NCBI RefSeq assembly: GCF_900659865.1
Contig: NZ_LR213766.1
Span: 1 to 64,000 of the forward strand
Direction: 5' to 3'
DNA length: 64,000 nucleotides
Source: Hyella patelloides LEGE 07179
Lineage (GTDB): Bacteria; Cyanobacteriota; Cyanobacteriia; Cyanobacteriales; Xenococcaceae
Part shown: in pieces, positions 17,311-25,672 of the stretch
Layout: the number at the start of each line of letters is the position of its first letter
Position numbering within the stretch: position 1 is the first letter of the stretch
Position numbers and translations under genes: made by a program
Notes under the pieces: model-generated
What the model was told of the DNA's origin: nothing
Database searches by the model: none
The model's input: the letters and a program-made list of their open reading frames with translations, nothing else

Positions 17311-19320
17311 ATGTTAATCTGTCCTGAATGTCAGTCAGAAAACCCTGATAGTAATAGATTTTGTCAACATTGTGGGAATTCTTTAGTTCATACTAATTGT
17401 CAACATTGTGGGGCAGAAATTTTTCTGATTGCTGAAATATGCGATCGCTGTGGTACTCCTAATGCCAAACAACTTCAGGCTTTTATTGTTTCAGAAGGTC
17501 AAGCTACCAAACAGCTGGAATTAGCAAGTAATCTGGTAACTCCTAGTAAGAGCGAGCGCAAAAATCGAGAAACGGTTCATAATAGCGAATCCTCTTGGGA
17601 GATTAACCAACAATATCTTGATTCTCAACAAAGATATTACTTCTCTTCTGAGTCCGACCGCAAATTAGCCTCAAAATTTCCGTTCGCCTCTCAAGCATCG
17701 GTAGTCCAAACCCATGTGAGAGATAAGTTTCCTCTGAAAAAAACCTATCTAGATATTCTCAAAAAACAACAGGAAGAATTATTTACAGAATTAGAACAAA
17801 GATTAAGTAACCCTGATTTATCCCTGGCTCAGTACCCAAACAAGATTAAAGCTCCAACCATTGCCTTACCCTACTTGATGCTGGAAAATTATGCTCCAGT
17901 AATTCCTCAAATATACGACACATGGCAGGATAGCAATCTAGGTGTATTATTAATTTCAGATCGTTCTGATTGGCAGTTATTAACTACTCTTTGGTCGGAT
18001 CGAGATGTACCTTGGGAGCAAATTTTGTGGTCTTTGAATGAGATGCTCAAATTTTGGATACCCCTAGTACATACAGGTTGTATAACTACTTTGCTGATAG
18101 AAGATAATCTACGCATTGATGAAGACGAGTCTTTTGGTTTTCAGCAACTATATCTCGATCCCAAAGATAATCCTCCTAGTTTGCTAGATTTAGCTGCAAA
18201 ATGGCATGAATGGCTCAGTCGCTGCCCAGAAAAATACCCTTTAACATTAGAGAAAATTATTCAAAAAGCGATCGCTGAAAAAATCACCAATATTCAAGAA
18301 TTGCGCCAAGAACTCTATACTTTAGCCACATCAGAGCGAGATTTAATAGATTACGAGGACTTGGAAGAAGAGATATCAGATTGGCTAGATGATAGCGATG
18401 AAAAAGAGGATTTATTTGCATTAGAGCAAAATGAAAATGAAATAGATAGCCTGTTTGATACCAGTAAAGACGAAGATCAACCCACTGCTGCTCTAAGAAT
18501 GGAAATAGCTAGTGTTACAGAAGCTAGTTGCACGGATATTGGTTCTCAAAGAGATCATAATGAAGACTTCTTCGGTACTAAAACCATCATGACCCAAGAA
18601 GAAAACCCCAGTCATAAAACTATGAGTGTTCGAGGGCTATATATAGTTTGTGATGGTATGGGGGGACACTCTGCGGGGGAAGTAGCCAGCGCAATGGCGG
18701 TAGATACTCTGACAAATTATTTTTACGCTTACTGGCAAAATGAATTACCTGAAGAAGAAACCATTAACGAAGGAATCTTACTAACAAACCGTACTATTTA
18801 TCAGACAAACATTGATAATCAAAGTTCTGGTCATGGCATGATGGGAACAACCCTGGTTATGGCTTTATTACAAGACACCCAATTAGCGATCGCTCATGTC
18901 GGAGATAGTCGCATTTATCGTGTAACCCGCACCCAAGGTTTAGAACAACTCACCCAAGATCACGAAGTAGGTCAAAGAGAAATTAATCGTGGCGTAGAGC
19001 CAGAAATTGCCTATGGTCGTCCTGATGCTTATCAATTGACTCAAGCTTTAGGTCCTAGAGAAAACAAATACATTAAACCTTCTATCGAGTTGTTTGATAT
19101 TGAAGAAGATTGTTTAATCTTGCTGTGTTCTGATGGTTTATGTGACAACAATCTTTTGGAAAAACATTGGAAAACTTACCTTAAGCCTTTAATTAGCTCC
19201 AGTGCAGATATACAATCAGGATTATTTAAACTAATAGACTTCGCCGATCGCTATAATGGTCACGATAACATAACTGGCATTCTGCTTAGAATTAAGTTAC
19301 AACCTAATTTTGAAACCTAA
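17311..19320 (+). CDS. PP2C-family protein phosphatase with N-terminal zinc ribbons
   Basis: Metal-dependent Ser/Thr phosphatase (PPM). The first 50 residues hold two zinc-ribbon CxxC pairs (CPECQSENPDSNRFCQHC and CQHCGAEIFLIAEICDRC). A middle region of about 300 residues contains helical and very acidic parts. The PP2C domain (about 400-665) has all metal motifs: DHNEDF, VCDGMGGHSAGE, HVGDSRIYR, CSDGL and GHDNIT. It sits 62 bp upstream of an FHA-kinase gene on the same strand, so a kinase/phosphatase pair acting on the same targets is likely. No membrane segment is seen; cytoplasmic. Confidence 0.92.
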   Translation: MLICPECQSENPDSNRFCQHCGNSLVHTNCQHCGAEIFLIAEICDRCGTPNAKQLQAFIVSEGQATKQLELASNLVTPSKSERKNRETVHNSESSWEINQQYLDSQQRYYFSSESDRKLASKFPFASQASVVQTHVRDKFPLKKTYLDILKKQQEELFTELEQRLSNPDLSLAQYPNKIKAPTIALPYLMLENYAPVIPQIYDTWQDSNLGVLLISDRSDWQLLTTLWSDRDVPWEQILWSLNEMLKFWIPLVHTGCITTLLIEDNLRIDEDESFGFQQLYLDPKDNPPSLLDLAAKWHEWLSRCPEKYPLTLEKIIQKAIAEKITNIQELRQELYTLATSERDLIDYEDLEEEISDWLDDSDEKEDLFALEQNENEIDSLFDTSKDEDQPTAALRMEIASVTEASCTDIGSQRDHNEDFFGTKTIMTQEENPSHKTMSVRGLYIVCDGMGGHSAGEVASAMAVDTLTNYFYAYWQNELPEEETINEGILLTNRTIYQTNIDNQSSGHGMMGTTLVMALLQDTQLAIAHVGDSRIYRVTRTQGLEQLTQDHEVGQREINRGVEPEIAYGRPDAYQLTQALGPRENKYIKPSIELFDIEEDCLILLCSDGLCDNNLLEKHWKTYLKPLISSSADIQSGLFKLIDFADRYNGHDNITGILLRIKLQPNFET

Positions 19321-19382
19321 GATTGATTGCTTTAATTTTGTTATGTTCTTGGTTGCGCCATTGGTTCTAACTAAATCTTCTT

Positions 19383-20609
19383 ATGGTCATTCTTACTCTT
19401 TTAGAATCGCAAACGAATCAACCCTTAAACAGTTGGCATTTTCCCGAACAATCTACTATTCGTATTGGTCGCGCTCAAGATAACGATATTGTTTTGAAAG
19501 GATATTTTCAAGTATCTCGCCAACATCTAGAACTTAGCGTGAAAAATCATCAATGGCATTTATCTAGTAGTGGTACTAACGGAACATTTGTAAATAATGC
19601 CTTTGTCAAACGAGTAACTCTTCAAGATCAAGATTTGATTCAATTGGCAGAAAACGGTCCTTTGTTTCGCTTTGAGTTACAAGAGGCAGAAACTGAAATT
19701 AGCCAAGCAGCAGTAAATTCTCCTGTAACTGTGTCAGTAATTCAATCTTGTACCCACGAAAATAATCCTCCTGAGAGTATTTTTTGTATCCATTGTGGTC
19801 AACCGTTAGTCGATGAAGAACGCTTTATTGGTCCTTATCAAATTCTGCGCATTTTAGGTAAGGGAGGAATGGGAACTACCTACCTAGTATGGAATAAAAA
19901 TAAAACAATCAAAGGCGCGCCTTTTTTACTGGTACTAAAAGAAATGAATGCTAATATGGCGCGTATTCCTAAAGCAAGAGAACTGTTTGAAAGGGAAGCG
20001 AGAGTTTTAAAATCCCTCACTCATCCAAATATTCCTAAGTATTACGATTTTTTTGTGGAAGACAATCATAAGTATCTGGTTATGGAATTAATCCACGGTC
20101 CTAATCTTGAGCAGTTTACCAATTCTAGAGGATCGATCGATCAAAAAAGAGCAGTGGAATGGATGCTCCAGGTATGTCAGACTTTATCTTATCTCCATAG
20201 CTTAAAACCTTCTCTAGTACATCGGGATATTAAGCCAGCTAACTTGATTTTGCGCAATTTAGACAGTCGTATCATGTTGCTCGATTTTGGAGCAGTCAAA
20301 GAGTTAGGAACTTCTCTGAGTACTCGCATTGGAGTAGAAGGCTATAGCGCACCAGAACAGTATCGAGGAAAACCCTGTACCCAATCTGATATTTATGGTG
20401 TCGGAACAACTTTGATTTTTCTGGTAACAGGAAAAACCCCAATGCAATACTATGCCTATGACAGTAATCGCTATGAATTTGATATTGCCAAAATTCCCGA
20501 TCTCTCCTCTAGATTGAGAAAAGTACTCAAAAAAACCTGTCAACCAGAACCTAGAGATCGCTATCAAACAGCAGAGGAATTATTAATTGCTTTAGAAGGT
20601 TGTATCTAG
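19383..20609 (+). CDS. FHA-domain serine/threonine protein kinase with zinc ribbon
   Basis: The N-terminal FHA domain (about residues 1-100) shows IRIGRAQDNDIVL, SRQHLEL and GTNGTFVNN, the phosphothreonine-binding motifs. A zinc ribbon follows at about 122-140 (CTHENNPPESIFCIHC). The kinase domain (about 150-405) is complete: glycine loop GKGGMGTTYLVW, lysine VLKEMN, catalytic loop HRDIKPANL, DFGAVKE and APEQYRGK. The FHA domain could dock the kinase on its own phosphorylated sites or on partners of the upstream PP2C. No membrane helix or sensor domain is present, unlike PknB, so the input signal is unknown. It is probably co-transcribed with the phosphatase gene. Confidence 0.92.
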   Translation: MVILTLLESQTNQPLNSWHFPEQSTIRIGRAQDNDIVLKGYFQVSRQHLELSVKNHQWHLSSSGTNGTFVNNAFVKRVTLQDQDLIQLAENGPLFRFELQEAETEISQAAVNSPVTVSVIQSCTHENNPPESIFCIHCGQPLVDEERFIGPYQILRILGKGGMGTTYLVWNKNKTIKGAPFLLVLKEMNANMARIPKARELFEREARVLKSLTHPNIPKYYDFFVEDNHKYLVMELIHGPNLEQFTNSRGSIDQKRAVEWMLQVCQTLSYLHSLKPSLVHRDIKPANLILRNLDSRIMLLDFGAVKELGTSLSTRIGVEGYSAPEQYRGKPCTQSDIYGVGTTLIFLVTGKTPMQYYAYDSNRYEFDIAKIPDLSSRLRKVLKKTCQPEPRDRYQTAEELLIALEGCI

Positions 20610-20654
20610 TGGTTAGTGGTTAATAGTTTGTTTTTAACAACTTTCGCTAACTCC

Positions 20655-22373
20655 CTACTTACTCTGCTTCAACTGGGGTGCATCTTCAATTGACCAATTA
20701 TCCTTATCTAAGAAACGTAATATTCGATGATGGTATTGGGCTAGGGTAGGACGATGACCCACACTGACAAAAGTAGCTTCTACTTGCTTGAGATGACTAT
20801 ATAAACCTGCTTCGTTGGCAAGATCTAAAGCACTGGTGGCTTCATCTAAAATTACATAGCGGGGTTTATTAATCAGAATGCGAGCGAAAGCTAGTCTTTG
20901 TTGCTCTCCGAGGGACAAAACATCTGCCCAGTCTTTTTCGGCATCTAAACCGCCAAAACGCTCTGCTAAATCAGGAAGATTAACTTTTTTTAAGACTTTC
21001 TCTAATTCTGGATCGCTAATTTCTGAACTGTCGTGGGGATAGGTTAATTGATTACGCAGTGTACCCAATATCATGTAGGGTTTCTGGGGTAAAAATAACA
21101 TCTCTTCCAATTCTGGACGAGTAATTGATCCTGTACCTGAATTCCATAAACCAGCGATCGCTCTTAAAAAAGAACTTTTACCACAGCCACTAGGTCCCAT
21201 GATGAGTAACCCTGTATGGGGTTCTACATTAAGGGATAGGTTTTTTATCAGGGTTTGTTGATAATTGGGAGTTTGTAAAGTAAGATGCTTAACCCCAAGG
21301 CGATCGCTATTAGAAGTGTCAATGGTAGGACGTTCTAGATCGCCATTAGCAGAAACTTTATCTATAGATTCTAAATATTCCGCGAAAGTGTCTAAGCGAT
21401 CGATACTAGCTACAAAGGCAGTAAGAGATTCAAAACTACTCACGATAATATTGAGGGAGAAAAAGACTCGTGCAAAAGCACTTTGAGCTTCGGTCACTTT
21501 TCCCACTTCAAAATCTCCTGCTAATACTGCTGGTGCGACAATAATTGCAGGGATAACATAGGGTAAAAATTCATAGGCATTAGTAAATAATCCAAAGTAC
21601 AATTCTTGCCATAAAATTAAAAGATTAAAATTGCGAAATACTGTATCGAAAATTTGTCTGAGTTTTCCTGATTCTTGTGCTTCACCTTGATAAAAAGCAA
21701 TAGATTCAGAATTTTCTCGAACTCTAATTAGACCGAAACGGAAATTAGCTTCTTTTTTAAGCTGATCGAATCTGATACCAACTAACTTTTTGCCGAAAAA
21801 TATTACAGCTACTACAGTTCCTAAGAGAGAATAACCAACCAAGAGAAATACTAGATTAGGGGATATACTCCAAAGAACAAAACTAAAAGCCACTACCTGA
21901 AATATTGATTGAATAATAATCAGGATAAACCGTAAAGAATCCTGGGTAAAACCTTTAATATCTTCAGCAATCCTTTGGTCTGGATTATCAATATCGGTAT
22001 TAAAGTTACCTAATTCGTAAAAACCTCTGTTTTGAAAATAACGTCCCAAAAAATTATGAGTGAGCCACCTGCGCCAGTACATCCCCAGTCTGCTTTGAAC
22101 ATAGCTAAAACCAGCGAATAGAGGCACATAAACCACTAAGACACCTAAAAATATCTGAATAGTGCGCCAAAATCGAGCGGCATCTTTAGCTGATAAAGAA
22201 GAAATAATTGCCCCTTGTTGTTGAGTTAAAACGACACTAAGCTGTGTATAGGCAATTAATAAAACAAACAATAAACCTAAAAGTGCGAAAGCTCCTTTTT
22301 TTTCGTCTCCCCACCAATAAAGTTTAGCGATCGCCCAAAATCTTGTAAACACTTTTAAATTAAATCGATTCAT
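20655..22373 (-). CDS. ABC transporter, fused permease/ATPase, SbmA/BacA-ABCD type
   Basis: A half-transporter of 572 residues. The membrane domain (about 1-330) starts with RFWAIAKLYWWGDEKKGAF and carries the SbmA/BacA-like block (RWRRWLTHNFLGRYFQNRGFY-type sequence) with DNPDQRIAEDI, as in YddA and peroxisomal ABCD proteins. The ATPase domain has Walker A GPSGCGKSS, signature LSLGEQQRLAFAR and Walker B YVILDEATSAL. Relatives move vitamin B12, peptides or long-chain acyl compounds; the substrate here is unknown. It likely works as a homodimer in the plasma membrane. It is convergent with the kinase gene and about 50 bp downstream of the LMW phosphatase gene. Confidence 0.9.
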   Translation of the reverse strand: MNRFNLKVFTRFWAIAKLYWWGDEKKGAFALLGLLFVLLIAYTQLSVVLTQQQGAIISSLSAKDAARFWRTIQIFLGVLVVYVPLFAGFSYVQSRLGMYWRRWLTHNFLGRYFQNRGFYELGNFNTDIDNPDQRIAEDIKGFTQDSLRFILIIIQSIFQVVAFSFVLWSISPNLVFLLVGYSLLGTVVAVIFFGKKLVGIRFDQLKKEANFRFGLIRVRENSESIAFYQGEAQESGKLRQIFDTVFRNFNLLILWQELYFGLFTNAYEFLPYVIPAIIVAPAVLAGDFEVGKVTEAQSAFARVFFSLNIIVSSFESLTAFVASIDRLDTFAEYLESIDKVSANGDLERPTIDTSNSDRLGVKHLTLQTPNYQQTLIKNLSLNVEPHTGLLIMGPSGCGKSSFLRAIAGLWNSGTGSITRPELEEMLFLPQKPYMILGTLRNQLTYPHDSSEISDPELEKVLKKVNLPDLAERFGGLDAEKDWADVLSLGEQQRLAFARILINKPRYVILDEATSALDLANEAGLYSHLKQVEATFVSVGHRPTLAQYHHRILRFLDKDNWSIEDAPQLKQSK

Positions 22374-22424
22374 AATTTATTTATCATGCAACATTATGCT
22401 GTTAAAAAACTCATAATTAAACCG

Positions 22425-22901
22425 TCATAACTCATCTTTGACAATATAGTCTAGTAAACCAGCACAAGAATCTAATAGTAAATCAATAACATCTTTGAAA
22501 CCATCTTCCCCCCCATAGTAGGGATCGGGCACTTCTGTATCATTATGATTAGTTGCAAAACTACACATCATTTTGACCTTATCCTGATATTTGCCTTCTC
22601 CATCGCAATAAATAATATCCTGATAGTTTGAGCGATCCATGGCTAAAATAAGATCGAAACGTTCAAAATCAATAGGTTGAAATTTTCTAGCACGCCCAAC
22701 AAGTTCAATTCCTCTTTCCCTTGCTGCTACATTCATACGTCTATCTGGAGCCGAACCAATATGATAAGCTGATGTTCCCGCAGAATCACAGGTAATTTTA
22801 TCTGATAAGCCAGCTTCCTCAATCAGATGATTCATAATATTTTCAGCAGAAGGGGAGCGACAAATATTTCCCAAACAGACGAATAGTAGTTTATAACCCA
22901 T
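22425..22901 (-). CDS. Low-molecular-weight protein-tyrosine phosphatase
   Basis: A 158-residue LMW-PTP that hydrolyses phosphotyrosine by a cysteinyl-phosphate intermediate. The P-loop is CLGNICRSPSAE near the N-terminus (C-x5-R-S), and the general acid lies in the C-terminal motif VPDPYYGGEDGF. Start ATG follows the normal family start. In cyanobacteria such enzymes have been linked to tyrosine kinases of exopolysaccharide export and to photosynthesis proteins, but no partner gene is adjacent. It may be co-transcribed with the ABC transporter gene downstream. Confidence 0.93.
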   Translation of the reverse strand: MGYKLLFVCLGNICRSPSAENIMNHLIEEAGLSDKITCDSAGTSAYHIGSAPDRRMNVAARERGIELVGRARKFQPIDFERFDLILAMDRSNYQDIIYCDGEGKYQDKVKMMCSFATNHNDTEVPDPYYGGEDGFKDVIDLLLDSCAGLLDYIVKDEL

Positions 22902-23143
22902 AGATAATTAAATAAATAATGTTGACGATTTATTATTTCTTCTACTCTAGGTAGTCAGAGTAAATTTATCACAGAGTCGTGAAGAACGAGGAGAAATGAT
23001 TTCCTTTTGCTCTTGATTCTGTGTTTGAGTCTACACTTTGTTTTTATAGTTAAAAGTTTCGTTGTTTATAAATTCACAAATCCTAAAGTTGAGCGAGAAA
23101 ATGTCTAGTAAAACTGAATACAAGCCTTTTTCCTTGATTGAGG

Positions 23144-23187
23144 TTGACAATACTAGTTGACAATACTAGCAGTGCTTAATTATTAAA
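23144..23187 (+). promoter_or_regulatory. Promoter with tandemly duplicated TTGACA box for the SGNH gene
   Basis: The 13-mer TTGACAATACTAG occurs twice back to back (23144-23156 and 23157-23169). The second TTGACA, with an 18-bp spacer, faces TATTAA at 23181-23186, a fair sigma-70 type -10 box. The predicted start would be about 10-15 bp before the ATG at 23205, leaving a very short leader. Confidence 0.5.
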
Positions 23188-23204
23188 GTAGAGAAAATAT
23201 AGAT

Positions 23205-24653
23205 ATGTTTAAATCGAAATCCAAAGAACGCTATCTTTTTAAGACTCGCCGAAAAAAACGTCGTCAGAGACAGTTTTTCTGGTTGTGGCTGCTAGTCTCT
23301 GGAGTATTGTCGTTGCTTGTTTTAGAGTTGATTACTCGTATTTTTATTGATATTACAGGAAAACGAGGAGAATTTGCCCAAACTACAGAAGAACAGACCA
23401 TTGACGATGCTTATCAACTCAAGTTTTTAAATGAAGCAGGAGAAAGCTATCCAGGCTCATCAGAAAAGGGTAGCTTAGTCGCTCAACGTAGTTTATCTGT
23501 GGGTTATAAGCTAGTCAACAATCAAAATAGTCCCTACTGGAAAATTAACGAAAGAGGTTTTCGCGACACTGAACCACTTCCTGTAGCTAAGCCCGAAGGA
23601 GAAGTGAGAATCTTTTTGCTTGGTAGCTCCACTGCTTTTGGTTATGGTAGCTCTAGTAATCAAACTGCGATCGCTGAAATGCTGGAACTCCGTTTGCAAG
23701 AGCGTCTCCAACAGCAACAGAATGCCCCTCAAATCTACAAACCCGATGTTTTACCCCTAGATGCTACAGCAAAAGTAGAAGCCCTTAAAAAGCCTTCTAA
23801 ACTTAAATCAGGAACTTATCGGGTAATTAATGCAGCCGTTCCTGGTTATACTTCAGGCAATCAGTTAGCTCAACTAGCATTACAGATTATCAACTACAAA
23901 CCCGATTTAATCTTGATGCTCAATGGTTATGAAGATTTGATGCTTGCTGGAGATGAAACAGCCACCCAAATTCCTCAATTAGAAGAATATCTTGATGATG
24001 CTCCTAGTTACTTATTAGCTTCGGCAAATCAATTTTTAAAGCCGATTGAAGATAAAAGCTATCTAGTCAAAATACTACAGGATTCGGTTTTAAAACCCCA
24101 AGATATTACTAAAGATACCCTGGTTTTCCGCCACAAGACTGGTCAAGAGTTAGCTACAATTGCCCCTCAAGATCAAACAGAGTTGCAGCGTCGTATAGAT
24201 CGCTATTTCCAAAATCATAAACAAATTGTTACCCTCGCTACTGGTGCTAATGCCAGCGTAATTGTTGCCACACAACCCGAAATTACAGGTCGCAATCCGA
24301 GCAAATTGACTCCTACAGAAGGGGAGATTGTTACTCAATTGGGTAGAACTTATATCAAAACAATTAAAGCTAATTATCCTCGTTTTGTGGGCGCAAATCA
24401 GTATTTAGCGAAAGTGTTCCCCAAAAATGTCAAAGCTATAAACCTATATAACCTTAGCGATCGATATCCCTCCCCCAGCTTTATTGATGCCATTCATCTT
24501 ACTGAGGCTGCTAATGCAATGGTAGCAGAACAATTCTACTATGCGATCGCTGCTTTGACCAAAATGCAAGTTATTCCTAAAGAGGCACCAAAACCAAAAC
24601 CAAAACCAAAACCAAAAGTGACACCAATTAAATCATCAAGTAGTAATGAGTAA
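23205..24653 (+). CDS. Membrane-anchored SGNH/GDSL-like hydrolase
   Basis: A 482-residue protein with a very basic N-terminus (RRKKRRQRQ), a single membrane helix (about 26-46), then an extracytoplasmic SGNH-type domain. The nucleophile motif appears as FLLGSSTAFGYGSS (about 138-150), the asparagine block as LILMLNGYEDL, and the C-terminal catalytic pair as IDAIHLTEAAN. Family members act as esterases or acetyltransferases on glycans or lipids. The C-terminus is a proline/lysine run (KPKPKPKPK), perhaps wall-binding. It is monocistronic, with a strong promoter candidate just upstream. Confidence 0.8.
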   Translation: MFKSKSKERYLFKTRRKKRRQRQFFWLWLLVSGVLSLLVLELITRIFIDITGKRGEFAQTTEEQTIDDAYQLKFLNEAGESYPGSSEKGSLVAQRSLSVGYKLVNNQNSPYWKINERGFRDTEPLPVAKPEGEVRIFLLGSSTAFGYGSSSNQTAIAEMLELRLQERLQQQQNAPQIYKPDVLPLDATAKVEALKKPSKLKSGTYRVINAAVPGYTSGNQLAQLALQIINYKPDLILMLNGYEDLMLAGDETATQIPQLEEYLDDAPSYLLASANQFLKPIEDKSYLVKILQDSVLKPQDITKDTLVFRHKTGQELATIAPQDQTELQRRIDRYFQNHKQIVTLATGANASVIVATQPEITGRNPSKLTPTEGEIVTQLGRTYIKTIKANYPRFVGANQYLAKVFPKNVKAINLYNLSDRYPSPSFIDAIHLTEAANAMVAEQFYYAIAALTKMQVIPKEAPKPKPKPKPKVTPIKSSSSNE

Positions 24654-24671
24654 TTAGACCTCTTACGAAAA

Positions 24672-24708
24672 TTGCGATCGCTCGTTGCGCCAGCGAAGCT
24701 GTTCGCAA
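24672..24708. repeat. GC-rich palindromic element downstream of the SGNH gene
   Basis: TTGCG and CGCAA arms enclose a HIP1 octamer and the 13-mer GCCAGCGAAGCTG, which is also inside the 62-bp element of the M23 gene (1183-1244, complementary strand). This is an intergenic partial member of the same repeat family. Confidence 0.6.
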
Positions 24709-24805
24709 ACTAATTTGAACTTCAATTACAGTTTTTCTTGATAAATTGTTACTGAATTTATTGAGAAAATAATTGAGTAGTGTGTATTGATTGAAATTAT
24801 AATTT

Positions 24806-25369
24806 TTAAGGTTTAAGCAAATTGATAGATAATGGGTATTTATATAATTGACCATTTTTAATTTTACGCATTGCTTGTATCATGAAGAACCAATGTAATG
24901 GATATAGTAATATACAAAATAACCCAGATAATGATACAAAAGATATTTCAATCAGAAAAATAATATCCAATTTTAAAATATCAGAAAAGGTTTCTAAAGA
25001 GTTTAAAGCATCATCAATAAAATCAGAACTATATTTTAAATTAATGAAATAAGAAATTATTCAAAATAAAGACCTATATCCTAATAAAAATAGTTGAAAG
25101 TTAATAACTGATTTTCCCTGTTGATTAACAAAGTCAGATAAGCTTTTTTTGTGTTTCCAGATAATTATAGGTAGCAGCAAGTTAATAAGATTAGTTGTTA
25201 TACTATGCCAAAAACTAAATGCAAATTTAAAATTAAAGATATGAGTAAAGGATAGATTAGCCACAATAATATATCCAGCTATACTAGAAATATGACAAAC
25301 ATTAGCCCACCAATAATCATTGGTTTCATTATTTAGTTGATTGTTCTCAGAATTTGTCATAAGTATCAA
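24806..25369 (-). pseudogene. DUF4870-type membrane protein interrupted by an in-frame TGA
   Basis: The first 102 codons (start 25369) encode a short membrane protein with WANVCHISSIAGYII and the DUF4870 block FVNQQGKSVINFQL. A TGA at 25061-25063 stops it. The same frame stays open for 84 more codons and encodes the rest of the family: two hydrophobic stretches, HWFFMIQAMRKIKNG, and the typical C-terminal GQLYKYPLSI, ending at TAA 24806-24808. Total 186 residues with one internal stop. It is therefore a fresh nonsense mutant (TGG to TGA or TGT/TGC to TGA) or a sequencing error. The family is of unknown function. Confidence 0.8.
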
Positions 25370-25595
25370 CTTTTTTAGTTAACGTCTAATGTGAATTGAA
25401 ATTACTTTTGATAGAGCCTAAATCATCGTAAAAGAAAGCTTTTCTAGTGACGAGAAGAGCGAGAATAATACCTATAGACTTTTTAAAGGTGAATTTATCT
25501 TTAGCTTATAGCAAGAAAGCTTATAGCTACGAACTAATAAGTCTAAAGCGAAGGGTTAGGGTTTGCATTCCCTTGCGCAACTCGCTCTGCATCGC

Positions 25596-25620
25596 GCGAC
25601 CATCGGTGAGTCCTTTAGGG
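25596..25620 (+). repeat. 25-bp repeat, inverted partner of 27432-27456
   Basis: GCGACCATCGGTGAGTCC plus TTTAGGG, an exact reverse complement of 27432-27456. The pair flanks the radical SAM gene. It sits inside a longer GC-rich stretch (about 25570-25660) that opens a spurious 72-codon frame on the + strand. Confidence 0.8.
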
Positions 25621-25672
25621 CATAACGCGGGATCTCACAGCGTTATGAGCATCAGGCGTATTTAATTTTGAA

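Noticed and set aside
24628-24855. 75-codon frame on the - strand
   Set aside because: Overlaps the end of the SGNH gene and the conserved tail of the DUF4870 pseudogene in another frame.
25447-25665. 72-codon frame on the + strand
   Set aside because: Mostly repeat DNA including the 25-bp inverted copy; no domain.
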